NCBI GenBank assembly: GCA_016191165.1
Contig: JACPPF010000132.1
Span: forward strand, 42,132 to 106,131
Length of the DNA: 64,000 bases
Reading direction: 5' to 3'
DNA from: Planctomycetota bacterium
GTDB taxonomy: Bacteria; Planctomycetota; Planctomycetia; Gemmatales; Gemmataceae
Shown here: piece after piece, positions 40,214 through 48,661 of the stretch
How the letters are laid out: each line of letters opens with the position of its first letter
Position numbering within the stretch: the stretch's first letter is position 1
Notes under the pieces: generated by a model
Database searches by the model: none
What the model was told of the DNA's origin: nothing
Seen by the model: only the letters and a program-made list of their open reading frames with translations
Translations under genes and position numbers: made by a program

Positions 40214-41950
40214 ATGATTCACCCCCACGCACAACCGCTGGCCGACCTGTTTGGCTTCCTGTTGCCGGAGATGATTCTGGTCCTCGGCGCATGCATCCTT
40301 TTCGTGGGCGGGTTGTTCAAGAGCGATCGCTACGTGTGGAGCGTGGTCGCCGTCGGCGCGATTTTTTTGGCGCTGACGCGGACGTTGAGCTCAGCCTCGG
40401 TGCAAAGCCTTGAAGGCGGGGCCGTGTTTGGCGTGCCGTTTTTATTCGATTCGCTGGCCCAGTGGACGCGCGTCGTTGCTCTTCTCACCGGGCTGGTCTT
40501 CCTGCTACTGTGCTGGCATGACGTGCCCGAGAAACAGGTGGCCGATCATCATGCCTGCTTCCTGGTGATCCTGGCCGGAGTCAGCCTGGTTGGCGCATCC
40601 AATGACCTGGTCGCGCTTTTTCTGTCCCTGGAAATGATCAGTATTCCCACCTATATCCTCCTTTATTTACCTAAACACGACGATGACGCGCAGGAGGCGT
40701 CGATCAAGTATTTCCTCCTGAGCGTTTTCTCCTCCGGCCTGCTGCTATTCGGTTTCAGCTACCTGTTCGGCCTGACCGGGACGACCAATATCGCTGGGAT
40801 CTTGCAGGTGCTTTACGGCGCCTCGGTCGAGGAGGCGCGCGCGGTCTCGGGGCTGGCGCAGGTGGCGATGCTCACCATCGCGGCCGGGCTGGGGTTTCGC
40901 ATCACGGCGGTTCCGTTTCACTTTTATGCACCGGACGTTTTCCAGGGCACTTCCACGAGCGGAGCGGCGTTTTTGTCGTATGTGCCCAAGATCGCCGGGT
41001 TCGTGGCTCTGCTGCGTGTGTTTGGCTTTGTCGCGCCGGCGGGCGTGACGGTGACCGCTGGGCCGGGGTTGGCGCTCAGCGATCAAGTGGCGCCCCTTTT
41101 CTGGTTTCTGGCGGCATTGACGATGGTGATCGGCAACACGCTCGCGCTGTTGCAAGACAATCTCAAACGGCTGCTGGCGTATTCGAGCATCGCGCATGCT
41201 GGGTACATGCTGGTCGCGCTGGCGAGCGCGCCGTACCTGGGCGGCGCCGATTCGCCCACGAGCGGCGTGCCGGCGCTCCTCTTTTACCTGATCGCCTACG
41301 GCACCATGACGCTGGGCATCTTCGCCGTCATCGTGATGTTGCACCGACCCGAGCGCCCGGTGGAAACGGTCGATGACCTGGCGGGCCTGGCACAAAGCCA
41401 CCCGGGCACGGCTCTCCTGGTGACGGCGTTGCTCCTGAGCCTGATCGGCTTTCCCCTTACCGTCGGGTTCACCGGCAAGTTCATGATCTTCTTCAGCGCC
41501 GTGTCCGTGCAAAGCCCGATCGGCTGGCTCTACCCGACGCTCGCGGTCATCGGCGTCCTGAGTGCCGCGGTGGGCGCCTGGTATTACCTGCGCATCATCA
41601 CGATGATGTACTTGCGCTCGGCCGTCAAGCCAATCGAGACGCGCGGCAACCTGCCGGCGAAAATGGCGCTGATCGCTTGCGTTGCCTTGACGTTCGCGCT
41701 GAGCATTCCGCCGGGCGCGGGCTGGATTTTGAACGGCGGCGGGCGGGTTGCCTCACCGCCGGCGGTCAAGCACGTTTTGGTGGTGTCTCACTTTGCTTCG
41801 GCGCATGGTAGACCTCACGCTCCGCGTGAGGAATTCCTCACGCGGAGCGTGAGGTCTACCATCAAACTGAGACACTACCCACGTTTTGGTGCTTCATGGC
41901 GAGGAGAAGCGGTAAGGAAATTGCGAATTGGATCGGGCGGGGTGCGCTAA
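40214..41950 (+). CDS. nuoN: NADH-quinone oxidoreductase subunit N, 3' end altered by an insertion
   Basis: 578 residues, last gene of the operon. Antiporter-like motifs are present: FLSLEMISIPTYILLYLPKH with the functional glutamate, RITAVPFHFYAPDVFQGT, and KRLLAYSSIAHAGYMLVAL. AAAGGGAGTC precedes the ATG. After residue 523 the sequence is no longer NuoN-like: a palindromic insertion shifts the frame and adds about 55 unrelated residues. Without it the protein would end at about 530 residues. The fourteen helices are intact, so activity is probably kept. Confidence 0.95.
   Translation: MIHPHAQPLADLFGFLLPEMILVLGACILFVGGLFKSDRYVWSVVAVGAIFLALTRTLSSASVQSLEGGAVFGVPFLFDSLAQWTRVVALLTGLVFLLLCWHDVPEKQVADHHACFLVILAGVSLVGASNDLVALFLSLEMISIPTYILLYLPKHDDDAQEASIKYFLLSVFSSGLLLFGFSYLFGLTGTTNIAGILQVLYGASVEEARAVSGLAQVAMLTIAAGLGFRITAVPFHFYAPDVFQGTSTSGAAFLSYVPKIAGFVALLRVFGFVAPAGVTVTAGPGLALSDQVAPLFWFLAALTMVIGNTLALLQDNLKRLLAYSSIAHAGYMLVALASAPYLGGADSPTSGVPALLFYLIAYGTMTLGIFAVIVMLHRPERPVETVDDLAGLAQSHPGTALLVTALLLSLIGFPLTVGFTGKFMIFFSAVSVQSPIGWLYPTLAVIGVLSAAVGAWYYLRIITMMYLRSAVKPIETRGNLPAKMALIACVALTFALSIPPGAGWILNGGGRVASPPAVKHVLVVSHFASAHGRPHAPREEFLTRSVRSTIKLRHYPRFGASWRGEAVRKLRIGSGGVR
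41771..41891. mobile_element. MITE-like palindromic element inserted in nuoN
   Basis: A 12-bp direct repeat CACGTTTTGGTG occurs at 41771-41782 and 41880-41891. Inside lie terminal inverted repeats GTGTCTCA (41783/4-41790) and TGAGACAC (41868-41875), extending with one mismatch into TTTG/CAAA. The core is a perfect 58-bp palindrome at 41805-41862 centred on GAATTC. The unit from one direct repeat to the next is 109 bp, which shifts frame by one. Reading from the second direct repeat in the original frame gives LHGEEKR and a TAA at 41913-41915. It encodes no protein, so movement would need a transposase elsewhere. Confidence 0.8.
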
Positions 41951-42038
41951 ACCACAAGCGGCGCCGCGGCGATCGCAGTCCAGAAGCATAGAATACCCGT
42001 AGCCCGTGCCGATCTCGGTTTTGCGAAGGAGGCGAGTC

Positions 42039-42401
42039 ATGTCCGATCAACCTTCGTCCCACCCCGCAACCACCATCGTTCATGCCCATTTGCATACGAT
42101 TTCGCAACTGCTGCGTACGGCGCATCCAGTCGGCCCCGAAACGCAGGCTCTGCTGGCGGACCTTCTCGATGAAATAGGCACGGCCCTGGACACCAGCAGC
42201 GTTCCCCCTGAGGAGGTCGCGCGGTTGACCGAGTGCGCATCGCACCTGGCTCAAGCCGTCGCCGACGAAAGCGAACCCGGAATCCTGCAAGCCGCCGAGG
42301 AGCGTTTGGAGGGCGCCGTGGTCGCGGTCGAAATGAAAGCTCCCGCCCTGGCCAACCTGACGCGACGACTGGCGGAGATGCTATCGAACTTGGGGATCTA
42401 G
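42039..42401 (+). CDS. DUF4404 family protein
   Basis: 120 residues, all helical. The central part (ETQALLADLLDEIGTAL and EERLEGAVVAVEMKAPALAN) matches the DUF4404 pattern of two amphipathic helices followed by a hydrophobic helix. Function unknown. GAAGGAGGCGAGTC before the ATG at 42039 is a strong ribosome site and decides the start against the longer frame from 42006. It converges on the cation transporter gene. Confidence 0.7.
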   Translation: MSDQPSSHPATTIVHAHLHTISQLLRTAHPVGPETQALLADLLDEIGTALDTSSVPPEEVARLTECASHLAQAVADESEPGILQAAEERLEGAVVAVEMKAPALANLTRRLAEMLSNLGI

Positions 42402-42429
42402 ACGTCCCGCCAACGGCATCTGGCCAAAT

Positions 42430-43497
42430 TCATGGCGGAGGCTGATCCTTTTCCACGGCCAAGAGTTCGCTGTCGTGCCAGGATAATTCCGATTCGATCG
42501 GTTCGATGTGGACCGTGACTTCCGCGCCCGGCAGGGCCGCGCGAACGGCGGCCTCGGCACGCTCGGAGAATTCGTGTGCCTCGCGCACCGTCCACGCCCC
42601 GGGCACGAGCAGGTGAAAATCGACAAACTTGCGCGCTCCCGCCTGCCGGGTTCGTAGCGCATGGTAGTGCAATCCGGACCGCATTAGCGCAGTCAGGGCC
42701 GCGCGCACTCGTTGTTGGTCCTCCTCGGGCAGCGCATGATCCATCAATCCGTTGAAGGATCGTGCGAGCAGGCCCCACGCGGTCCAGACGATATTTGCCG
42801 CGACTGCCAGCGCCACCAGCGGGTCCAGGATGTTCCAGCCCGTGATTCGCACCAACACCAGGCCGGCGACCACGCCGAATGACGTCCAGACATCGGTCAG
42901 CAGGTGTTTCCCGTCTGCTTCAAGAATGATGGAGTTGCCGCGCCGTCCAACGCGAATCAGGACCACCGCGACCGCCAGATTGATGAGTGACGCCCCGAGC
43001 GCCAGTGCCATGCCCAGGTCCAGTGAGTCAGGACTCTGCGGATGGATCAAGCGCGGAATCGCGCACCAGACGATGCCTCCCGCCGCGATTAAAATCAAGA
43101 CGCCTTCCAGGCCGCTCGAAAAAAACTCGATCTTCTCGTGCCCATAGGTATGCGTCGAATCGACCGGCTGGGCCGAATACCACAAACAAAAGAGCGCCGT
43201 GAGAGCGGCCGTCAGGTTGACGATGGACTCAGCCGCGTCCGAAAGTAAGCCGACCGAATCGGTAAAGAGATAGGCGGTCGTCTTGATCCCGAGCGTGACG
43301 AGCGCGGCGAGGATCGACAGCACGATTGGATAACGCAGGCGCGTGAAGGAGGTTGACAAACGATCGCACCGGGATGGGTGGAATCCCAGGGGTTCGCGGC
43401 GTTCACCCCGGGGCTTGATGCCTCTGTCCACTATGATACGGGCGATTTGTCCTTGCGGACGCGGCAGGTTTGCGACAAAATAAAGACGGTCGATCAA
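42430..43497 (-). CDS. Cation diffusion facilitator transporter
   Basis: 355 residues from the only in-frame ATG, but the first 45 residues look untranslated; a TTG at 43359 would give 309 residues and leave a normal promoter gap to the WXG100 gene. Six membrane helices carry the zinc-site residues in DSVGLLSDAAESIVNL and ADGKHLLTDVWTS (HxxxD). HTYGHEKIEFF is typical of the family. The C-terminal cytoplasmic domain with FHLLVPG and VTVHIEP follows. It exports divalent metals such as zinc, iron or manganese in exchange for protons. Confidence 0.85.
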   Translation of the reverse strand: MIDRLYFVANLPRPQGQIARIIVDRGIKPRGERREPLGFHPSRCDRLSTSFTRLRYPIVLSILAALVTLGIKTTAYLFTDSVGLLSDAAESIVNLTAALTALFCLWYSAQPVDSTHTYGHEKIEFFSSGLEGVLILIAAGGIVWCAIPRLIHPQSPDSLDLGMALALGASLINLAVAVVLIRVGRRGNSIILEADGKHLLTDVWTSFGVVAGLVLVRITGWNILDPLVALAVAANIVWTAWGLLARSFNGLMDHALPEEDQQRVRAALTALMRSGLHYHALRTRQAGARKFVDFHLLVPGAWTVREAHEFSERAEAAVRAALPGAEVTVHIEPIESELSWHDSELLAVEKDQPPP

Positions 43498-43515
43498 CGC
43501 CGATGCGAGGAAGCC

Positions 43516-43788
43516 ATGTCACAAGCCATCGTGGATCCCCTGGAATTGCGCCGCTTCGCGCACCATCTCAAGCAATTCAACGGCGACCTGCGCGAGCGCC
43601 TTTCGGGGCTGCACGCGGAAATGACCCGGCTCTCCGACACCTGGCGCGATCAGGAGCACGAGAAATTCACCTATGAATTCGAGCAGACCCTGCACGTGAT
43701 CGAGCATTTTCTCGACATCTCCGATCAACACGTTCCGTTCCTCCAGCGCAAGGCGGAACGGATTGAGGAGTATTTGCAGCAACATTAG
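43516..43788 (+). CDS. WXG100-family protein (type VII secretion-like substrate)
   Basis: 90 residues from ATG 43516, preceded by GAGGAAG. It forms a helix, a turn and a helix; the turn motif is W43-R-D45 in place of W-x-G, and Y53 with nearby acidic residues starts the second helix. WXG100 proteins are exported as helical-hairpin dimers by EccC/EssC-type ATPases. The FtsK-like gene 900 bases downstream supports this role. No predicted signal peptide. Confidence 0.78.
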   Translation: MSQAIVDPLELRRFAHHLKQFNGDLRERLSGLHAEMTRLSDTWRDQEHEKFTYEFEQTLHVIEHFLDISDQHVPFLQRKAERIEEYLQQH

Positions 43789-43861
43789 GACAGGGGCAAA
43801 TGGCTAGTGGCAAGTGACCAGAGGTTAGAGCCCAGCCCACATGTCGACCTATTGGCGTTTT

Positions 43862-43896
43862 CCCACTAACCACTAACCACTGACCACTGACCACTA
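43862..43896 (+). repeat. Heptamer tandem repeat
   Basis: About five copies of CCACTAA/CCACTGA in a row. Upstream (about 43800-43830) lies loosely complementary GTGGCAAGTGACCAGAGGTTAG, so a hairpin is possible. It separates the WXG100 gene from the coiled-coil gene. Confidence 0.75.
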
Positions 43897-43903
43897 TTTT
43901 TCC

Positions 43904-44401
43904 ATGTCCAGCGCACAAGTTCATGCCGTGCCGCGTTTCGCGGACTTCAAGGCGGCCCTGGTGACCTTTGCCGAGCGCGGCAAGGATGCGTTAAGCGCCA
44001 ATTCAATGGAGATTCGGCGGGCCCGCGATTGGCTGGATTCGCAGGCGTCGTTCTGGAAAGTGGAAATCCGCCGAAGCGAGGAAGCGGTGGCGCATGCGCG
44101 CAATGAGCTGGCGCGCAAGCGGATGATGCGCATTGGCGATCGCCCGCCGGATACGACTGACCAGGAGATTGCCCTGCGCAGGGCCCAGGCACGGCTGGCC
44201 CATGCCGAGGAGAAGGCTGATAATACCCGGACGTGGACGCGGCAGCTTCCCGATGCCGTCGAAGAATACGATGGGCAGGCGCGCCCGTTTCAGGATGTGC
44301 TGGAGCACGACCTGGCCAGGATGGTTGCCTTCATCGAACAAAAAATGGCCGCCCTGGAAGAGTACCAGCGCATCCAGACTGGCACGGGAGGCGCCTCATG
44401 A
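43904..44401 (+). CDS. Coiled-coil protein of the WXG100/FtsK cluster
   Basis: 165 residues, almost entirely helical. Heptad-like stretches cover about 35-75 (EIRRARDWLDSQASFWKVEI) and 86-150. No membrane segment or signal. Aromatic pairs (F50-W51, W111) suggest helix packing as in WXG proteins, but at twice the length. No known family recognised. It overlaps the next gene by ATGA, so the two are probably made together. A chaperone or substrate of the neighbouring ATPase is inferred. Confidence 0.65.
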   Translation: MSSAQVHAVPRFADFKAALVTFAERGKDALSANSMEIRRARDWLDSQASFWKVEIRRSEEAVAHARNELARKRMMRIGDRPPDTTDQEIALRRAQARLAHAEEKADNTRTWTRQLPDAVEEYDGQARPFQDVLEHDLARMVAFIEQKMAALEEYQRIQTGTGGAS

Positions 44402-44610
44402 GCTTGGCAACGGGCCGCTATCAACTGTCGAACGCTTTCAAGTCCCTCAAGGCCGAGTGGGAATCGACGGACACGTTTTGGCGCGACATCGTCCGGCAAG
44501 AGTTTGCCGAGCAGCACTGGGAGCCGCTCAGCGGGCGGCTTTCCGCCGTCCTCACCGCGATGGATCGGCTCGATCAGGCTCTGGCGAAGATGAAACGCGA
44601 GTGCGAATGA
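44398..44610 (+). CDS. Small WRD-motif helical protein (WXG100-like)
   Basis: 70 residues. The segment DTFWRDIVRQEFAEQHWEPL contains W28-R-D30, the same W-R-D turn found in the WXG100 protein at 43516, flanked by two amphipathic helices. It may be the partner subunit of a heterodimer. Start overlaps the upstream stop; a longer frame to 44233 overlaps that gene and is rejected. Confidence 0.68.
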   Translation: MSLATGRYQLSNAFKSLKAEWESTDTFWRDIVRQEFAEQHWEPLSGRLSAVLTAMDRLDQALAKMKRECE

Positions 44611-44698
44611 GCGGAAGAACGGGCCTATTTGCCGGTCCTTCCCTTCCAACGGTTTTCGGACGGATAGGCATGTCCGTCCCGGAGCGGGTATTCATTTC

Positions 44699-47600
44699 AT
44701 GATCCAACCCTGGAGCGAACGACAGCGCCTGGCCTTGCGAGCGTTTCGGCACGCCGTCGTGGATCGCGCCCGCCGGGAACGCGAGGTGGCCGAGGAATCC
44801 CGCACCCGCCAAAGCGGCGCCGAGCGTCACTACGCCGAGGAGAAAGACCGCGTCGCCAGTGAATACGTCGCCGCGCGGGCCGCGGCGGTGGTCCGTGCGG
44901 ACCAAGCGCGCCAGAGCCTTCACGAACGCCAGGAGCGCGAGCGCGAAAAATATCGGCGCGACGGCAAAAAGAAACGCGCCAAACACACCGAGGACTACAA
45001 GGATGCCAAGGGATCGCTCGATGCCGAGTTCCGCGACTCGCGTTGGACTACGGTGACCGTCTACGATGCCGATAAGCGGGTTGCCAAGGAACAAATGTAC
45101 GAGGCCATGAACTCGGCCAAGGCGGTGCTCAAGAAGTTACTCAGTCAGTGGCGCGTCGGGCGGGCGTTGATCGAGAAACTGGAGTTCCTCGATGAGGTTC
45201 CCGACCTCGATCCCAAGGAGATTCAGGTTGGCGCAGGCGATCCGTGGGCCCAGCTGCAAACCTGCGCGGACCAGGGCGCCGCCGACCTACATGCCCTGCA
45301 AACGATGCGCAGTCCGCATTTCATCAACGGCTATTTACCGTGGCTGTTCCTCATCGCGACCATCGTGGTGCTGGCGATTCCGGGGGTTCTGGTCTGGTAT
45401 TTCACGTGGGATTGGCGCTGGTTCCTCGCCGCGGCAGCCGCTGGACTCGCGTGGCCGGTGGGGTCCTGGCAGATCAACCGGGCACGCCGCAAAACCAACG
45501 ATCGCATCATCGCCATCTGGCTGTCGCTGCGCCATGCCGCTCACCTCGCCAGGAAACTGCGACCGAGTTGTTTTCGTCTGGCCAAGAAAGCGTATCTGGA
45601 GAAGAAGCGACAAAGCTTCAAGCGCAACCGCGACTTGCTTCGTTCGATCGTGTCCTCGACGCGCGTCAAACTGAAAGAGCTGCGCGTGCAACGCGACAAG
45701 ACCATCAAGACGCATGACCGCGCCTATCGCAAGGGCCTGGCCGAGCAGGCCCAGAGGCATAGCCATGAGGCGCAGGAGATTGACGTTCAGTTTCGGCGCG
45801 ATCAGCAAGAAGCGACGGACCGGCGCGACGTGGAAGGCAAGCTGGTGGAGTCCGAGTTTTCAGCGCGGCGTGAACAGAACCAGCAGTGGTATACGCAACA
45901 ATGGACCGCCTTGTTGCAAGACTGGAGGTCGGCCTGCGACCAGCTGGCGCAGGCGTTCCGTGGCGTCGCGCGCGAGGCGGAGCGGTGGTTTGGATCCCTC
46001 GATCGCCCTTTGGTCCTGCCCAAGACGCTGCCCGCGGGGTTGCCGATCGGCACGTGCCGCTGGTCGCTGGCGGACTTTCCCGATGGTGTGCCGGAAGACC
46101 CTCAGTTGCCTCGCCCGGAAATTGAGAAGATCCCCTGTCGGGCATTCTTGCCGTTTCCTCAGAGCGCCTCGCTTCTGTATCGCGCGTTTGACGAGGGGAA
46201 GTCAGCCGCCATCGACGCCTTGCAAGCCCTGCTCCTGCGTTGCTGGACCGCGATCCCCGCCGGGAAGATTCGCTGTACCATCATTGACCCCGTGGGCCGG
46301 GGCGAGAACTTCTCGGCATTCATGCACCTGGCCGATCACGATGAAAAGCTCGTGGACGGCCGCATCTGGACGGAGACGCTCCAGATCGACGAGAGACTCA
46401 CGAACCTGACGCTGCACCTGGAAAATGTGCTGCAAAAATACCTGCGCAACCAGTACGCGACCCTGGCGGAGTACAACGCTCAGGCCGGCGAGGTCGCGGA
46501 GCCGTTTCATTTCCTGGTGGTGGCGCATTTCCCGGTCAACTTCAGCGAGGACGCCGCCCGTCGGCTGGTCAGTCTCGCCAGCGCCGGCGCGCGTTGTGGC
46601 ATCTACACGTTCGTGGTCGTGGACACCAAGTTGCCGATGCCGCACGGATTTAACCTGGCTGATCTGGAAAATGTCTGCACGATTCTCGACTGGCAGAGGG
46701 TGCCCGGCGCCGACTCCGTCAACGCGAAGATCTCGGGAAGATTTGCCTGGCAGGATGACGACTTCAGCATGTTCCCGCTCACGCTCGAGCATTCTCCCCC
46801 GGCGGATCGTTGTACGGAGTTACTTCGGCAGGTGGGCGAAGAAGCGGTGCGCGCCAGCAAGGTCGAGGTGCCGTTCGAGTGGATCATGCCGCCGCTCGAT
46901 GCCTGGTGGACCGCCGAAAGCGCGGCGGGCCTGCGCGTGCCGATCGGGCGTTTCGGCGCGCAGGGGAAGCAATTCCTCGAACTTGGGCAGGGCACGTCGC
47001 AACACGTCCTGGTTGCCGGCAAGACTGGCTCGGGAAAATCGACCCTCCTGCACGTGCTCATTTCGCAGCTCGCCATGTTTTACAGTCCGCGCGAAGTCGA
47101 GCTTTACCTGATCGACTTCAAGAAGGGCGTCGAGTTCAAGGCCTACGCCAGCATGTCGTTGCCCCACGCTCGCGTCATCGCCGTCGAAAGTGAACGCGAA
47201 TTCGGGCTGAGCGTATTGCAAAGGCTGGATGTCGAGTTGAGCACGCGCGGCGAACTCTATCGCACGGCCGGGGTGAACGACCTGGCGAGCTTTCGCGAAT
47301 ACGCGCGCAAGAACAAGCTACCCTACCTGCCGCGCATCATGCTGATCGTGGACGAATTTCAGGAGTTCTTCATCGAGGAAGACAAGATCGCCGGCGAATC
47401 GTCGTTGTTGATGGACCGTCTCGTCCGGCAAGGTCGGGCGTTTGGCATCCATGTCCTGCTCGGTTCGCAGACGATCGGCGGGTCGTATAGCCTGGCCCGC
47501 AGCACGATCGACCAGATGGCGGTGCGCATCGCGCTGCAATGCAGCGAGGCGGACGCTCATCTCATCCTGAGCCGCGAGAATACCGAGGCGCGCCTCCTGT

Positions 47601-48619
47601 CGCGCCCGGGTGAAGCCATTTACAATTCGATGCACGGTCTTTTGGAAGGCAATCACCTATTTCAGATCGTGTGGTTGAACGACAACAAGCGCGACGAGAT
47701 TCTGAAGACCCTGCGTGACATGAGTCGGCAGCGCGAGGAATACTTGACGCCGATCGTGTTCGAGGGGTCGGCCCCGGCGGAGATGGCGCAAAATCAACTT
47801 TTGCGAAACGCCTGGCGCGAGCCGGTCAAGCCGATGTCTACCTGGACCGCCTGGCTCGGGGATGCGGTCGCGATCAAGGACCCGACGGCGGCGATTTTTC
47901 GCAAGCAATCGGGTTCCAACGTGATGATCCTCGGCCAGCAGGAGGAGTTGGCCATCTCGTTGCTGCTGGCCAGCGTCATCGGTCTCAGCGCGCAGGCCGA
48001 TCCCGCGTTGCCGGAACCGACGATCCATCTGGTGATCGGTCAAGCCCTTGATGCCGTCAGCGAAGCCCTGGTTAATCAGCTCGCGCAGGTGTTGCCGATT
48101 CGCCTTTGGCCTCAGCGCGAGCTGGGGGCGATGCTCAATCATTTGGCCGAGGAAATCGATCAGCGTGGCGCCATGGGCGGGCCGCCCCATTTCTTGTTCA
48201 TCTACGGGCTGCATCGGTTGCGCGACCTGCGCCGGCCCGATGACGACTTCGGGTACTCGAAGAAAGGCGAGGAGAAGACGCCGTTTCGGCAATTCACGCA
48301 TGTCCTTAAAGAGGGCCCGCCGGTCGGCGTCTTCACGGTGCTGTGGTGCGATACGCTTGCCAACCTGCAGCGGTCGATCGACCGTCCGACGATGCGCGAA
48401 TTCGATCAGCGAATTCTGATGCAGATGAGTTCCGCGGACTCCAGCACGCTGATGGACAATCCAGCCGCCGCCAAGCTCGGTCCGCAGCGTGCCCTGTTCT
48501 ACGCCGAGGACCAAGGTACGATCGAAAAGTTCCGACCTTATTCGTTGCCCGACGTGGAATGGGTGCGCTCGTTAACCCAGGAGCGTGCCCGGCGGTTGGG
48601 TGAGGTCGATGTTGTCTAA
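44699..48619 (+). CDS. FtsK/SpoIIIE-type ATPase, EccC/EssC-like
   Basis: 1306 residues. Residues 1-190 form a charged coiled coil. Two membrane helices lie at about 212-253 (LPWLFLIATIVVLAIPGVLV and WFLAAAAAGLAWPVG). A second charged helical stretch reaches about 420. The FtsK/SpoIIIE ATPase follows with Walker A GKTGSGKST (774-782) and Walker B MLIVDEFQEFF (D885, E886). A further ATPase-like domain near 1066-1300 has a degenerate P loop (QSGSNVMILGQQEELA). A helical N terminus, two helices, one good and one degenerate ATPase resemble EccC/EssC of type VII secretion, not FtsK of division. The start has only a weak, distant GGAG. Confidence 0.85.
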   Translation: MIQPWSERQRLALRAFRHAVVDRARREREVAEESRTRQSGAERHYAEEKDRVASEYVAARAAAVVRADQARQSLHERQEREREKYRRDGKKKRAKHTEDYKDAKGSLDAEFRDSRWTTVTVYDADKRVAKEQMYEAMNSAKAVLKKLLSQWRVGRALIEKLEFLDEVPDLDPKEIQVGAGDPWAQLQTCADQGAADLHALQTMRSPHFINGYLPWLFLIATIVVLAIPGVLVWYFTWDWRWFLAAAAAGLAWPVGSWQINRARRKTNDRIIAIWLSLRHAAHLARKLRPSCFRLAKKAYLEKKRQSFKRNRDLLRSIVSSTRVKLKELRVQRDKTIKTHDRAYRKGLAEQAQRHSHEAQEIDVQFRRDQQEATDRRDVEGKLVESEFSARREQNQQWYTQQWTALLQDWRSACDQLAQAFRGVAREAERWFGSLDRPLVLPKTLPAGLPIGTCRWSLADFPDGVPEDPQLPRPEIEKIPCRAFLPFPQSASLLYRAFDEGKSAAIDALQALLLRCWTAIPAGKIRCTIIDPVGRGENFSAFMHLADHDEKLVDGRIWTETLQIDERLTNLTLHLENVLQKYLRNQYATLAEYNAQAGEVAEPFHFLVVAHFPVNFSEDAARRLVSLASAGARCGIYTFVVVDTKLPMPHGFNLADLENVCTILDWQRVPGADSVNAKISGRFAWQDDDFSMFPLTLEHSPPADRCTELLRQVGEEAVRASKVEVPFEWIMPPLDAWWTAESAAGLRVPIGRFGAQGKQFLELGQGTSQHVLVAGKTGSGKSTLLHVLISQLAMFYSPREVELYLIDFKKGVEFKAYASMSLPHARVIAVESEREFGLSVLQRLDVELSTRGELYRTAGVNDLASFREYARKNKLPYLPRIMLIVDEFQEFFIEEDKIAGESSLLMDRLVRQGRAFGIHVLLGSQTIGGSYSLARSTIDQMAVRIALQCSEADAHLILSRENTEARLLSRPGEAIYNSMHGLLEGNHLFQIVWLNDNKRDEILKTLRDMSRQREEYLTPIVFEGSAPAEMAQNQLLRNAWREPVKPMSTWTAWLGDAVAIKDPTAAIFRKQSGSNVMILGQQEELAISLLLASVIGLSAQADPALPEPTIHLVIGQALDAVSEALVNQLAQVLPIRLWPQRELGAMLNHLAEEIDQRGAMGGPPHFLFIYGLHRLRDLRRPDDDFGYSKKGEEKTPFRQFTHVLKEGPPVGVFTVLWCDTLANLQRSIDRPTMREFDQRILMQMSSADSSTLMDNPAAAKLGPQRALFYAEDQGTIEKFRPYSLPDVEWVRSLTQERARRLGEVDVV

Positions 48620-48661
48620 CGGTGCGCCGTGAGCGATCGACCAGCCCTGACAGGTGATGCG

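Noticed and set aside
44699..48619. Cell-division FtsK
   Set aside because: No gamma DNA-translocase domain, different membrane layout, an extra degenerate ATPase domain and WXG100 neighbours point to a secretion-type ATPase.
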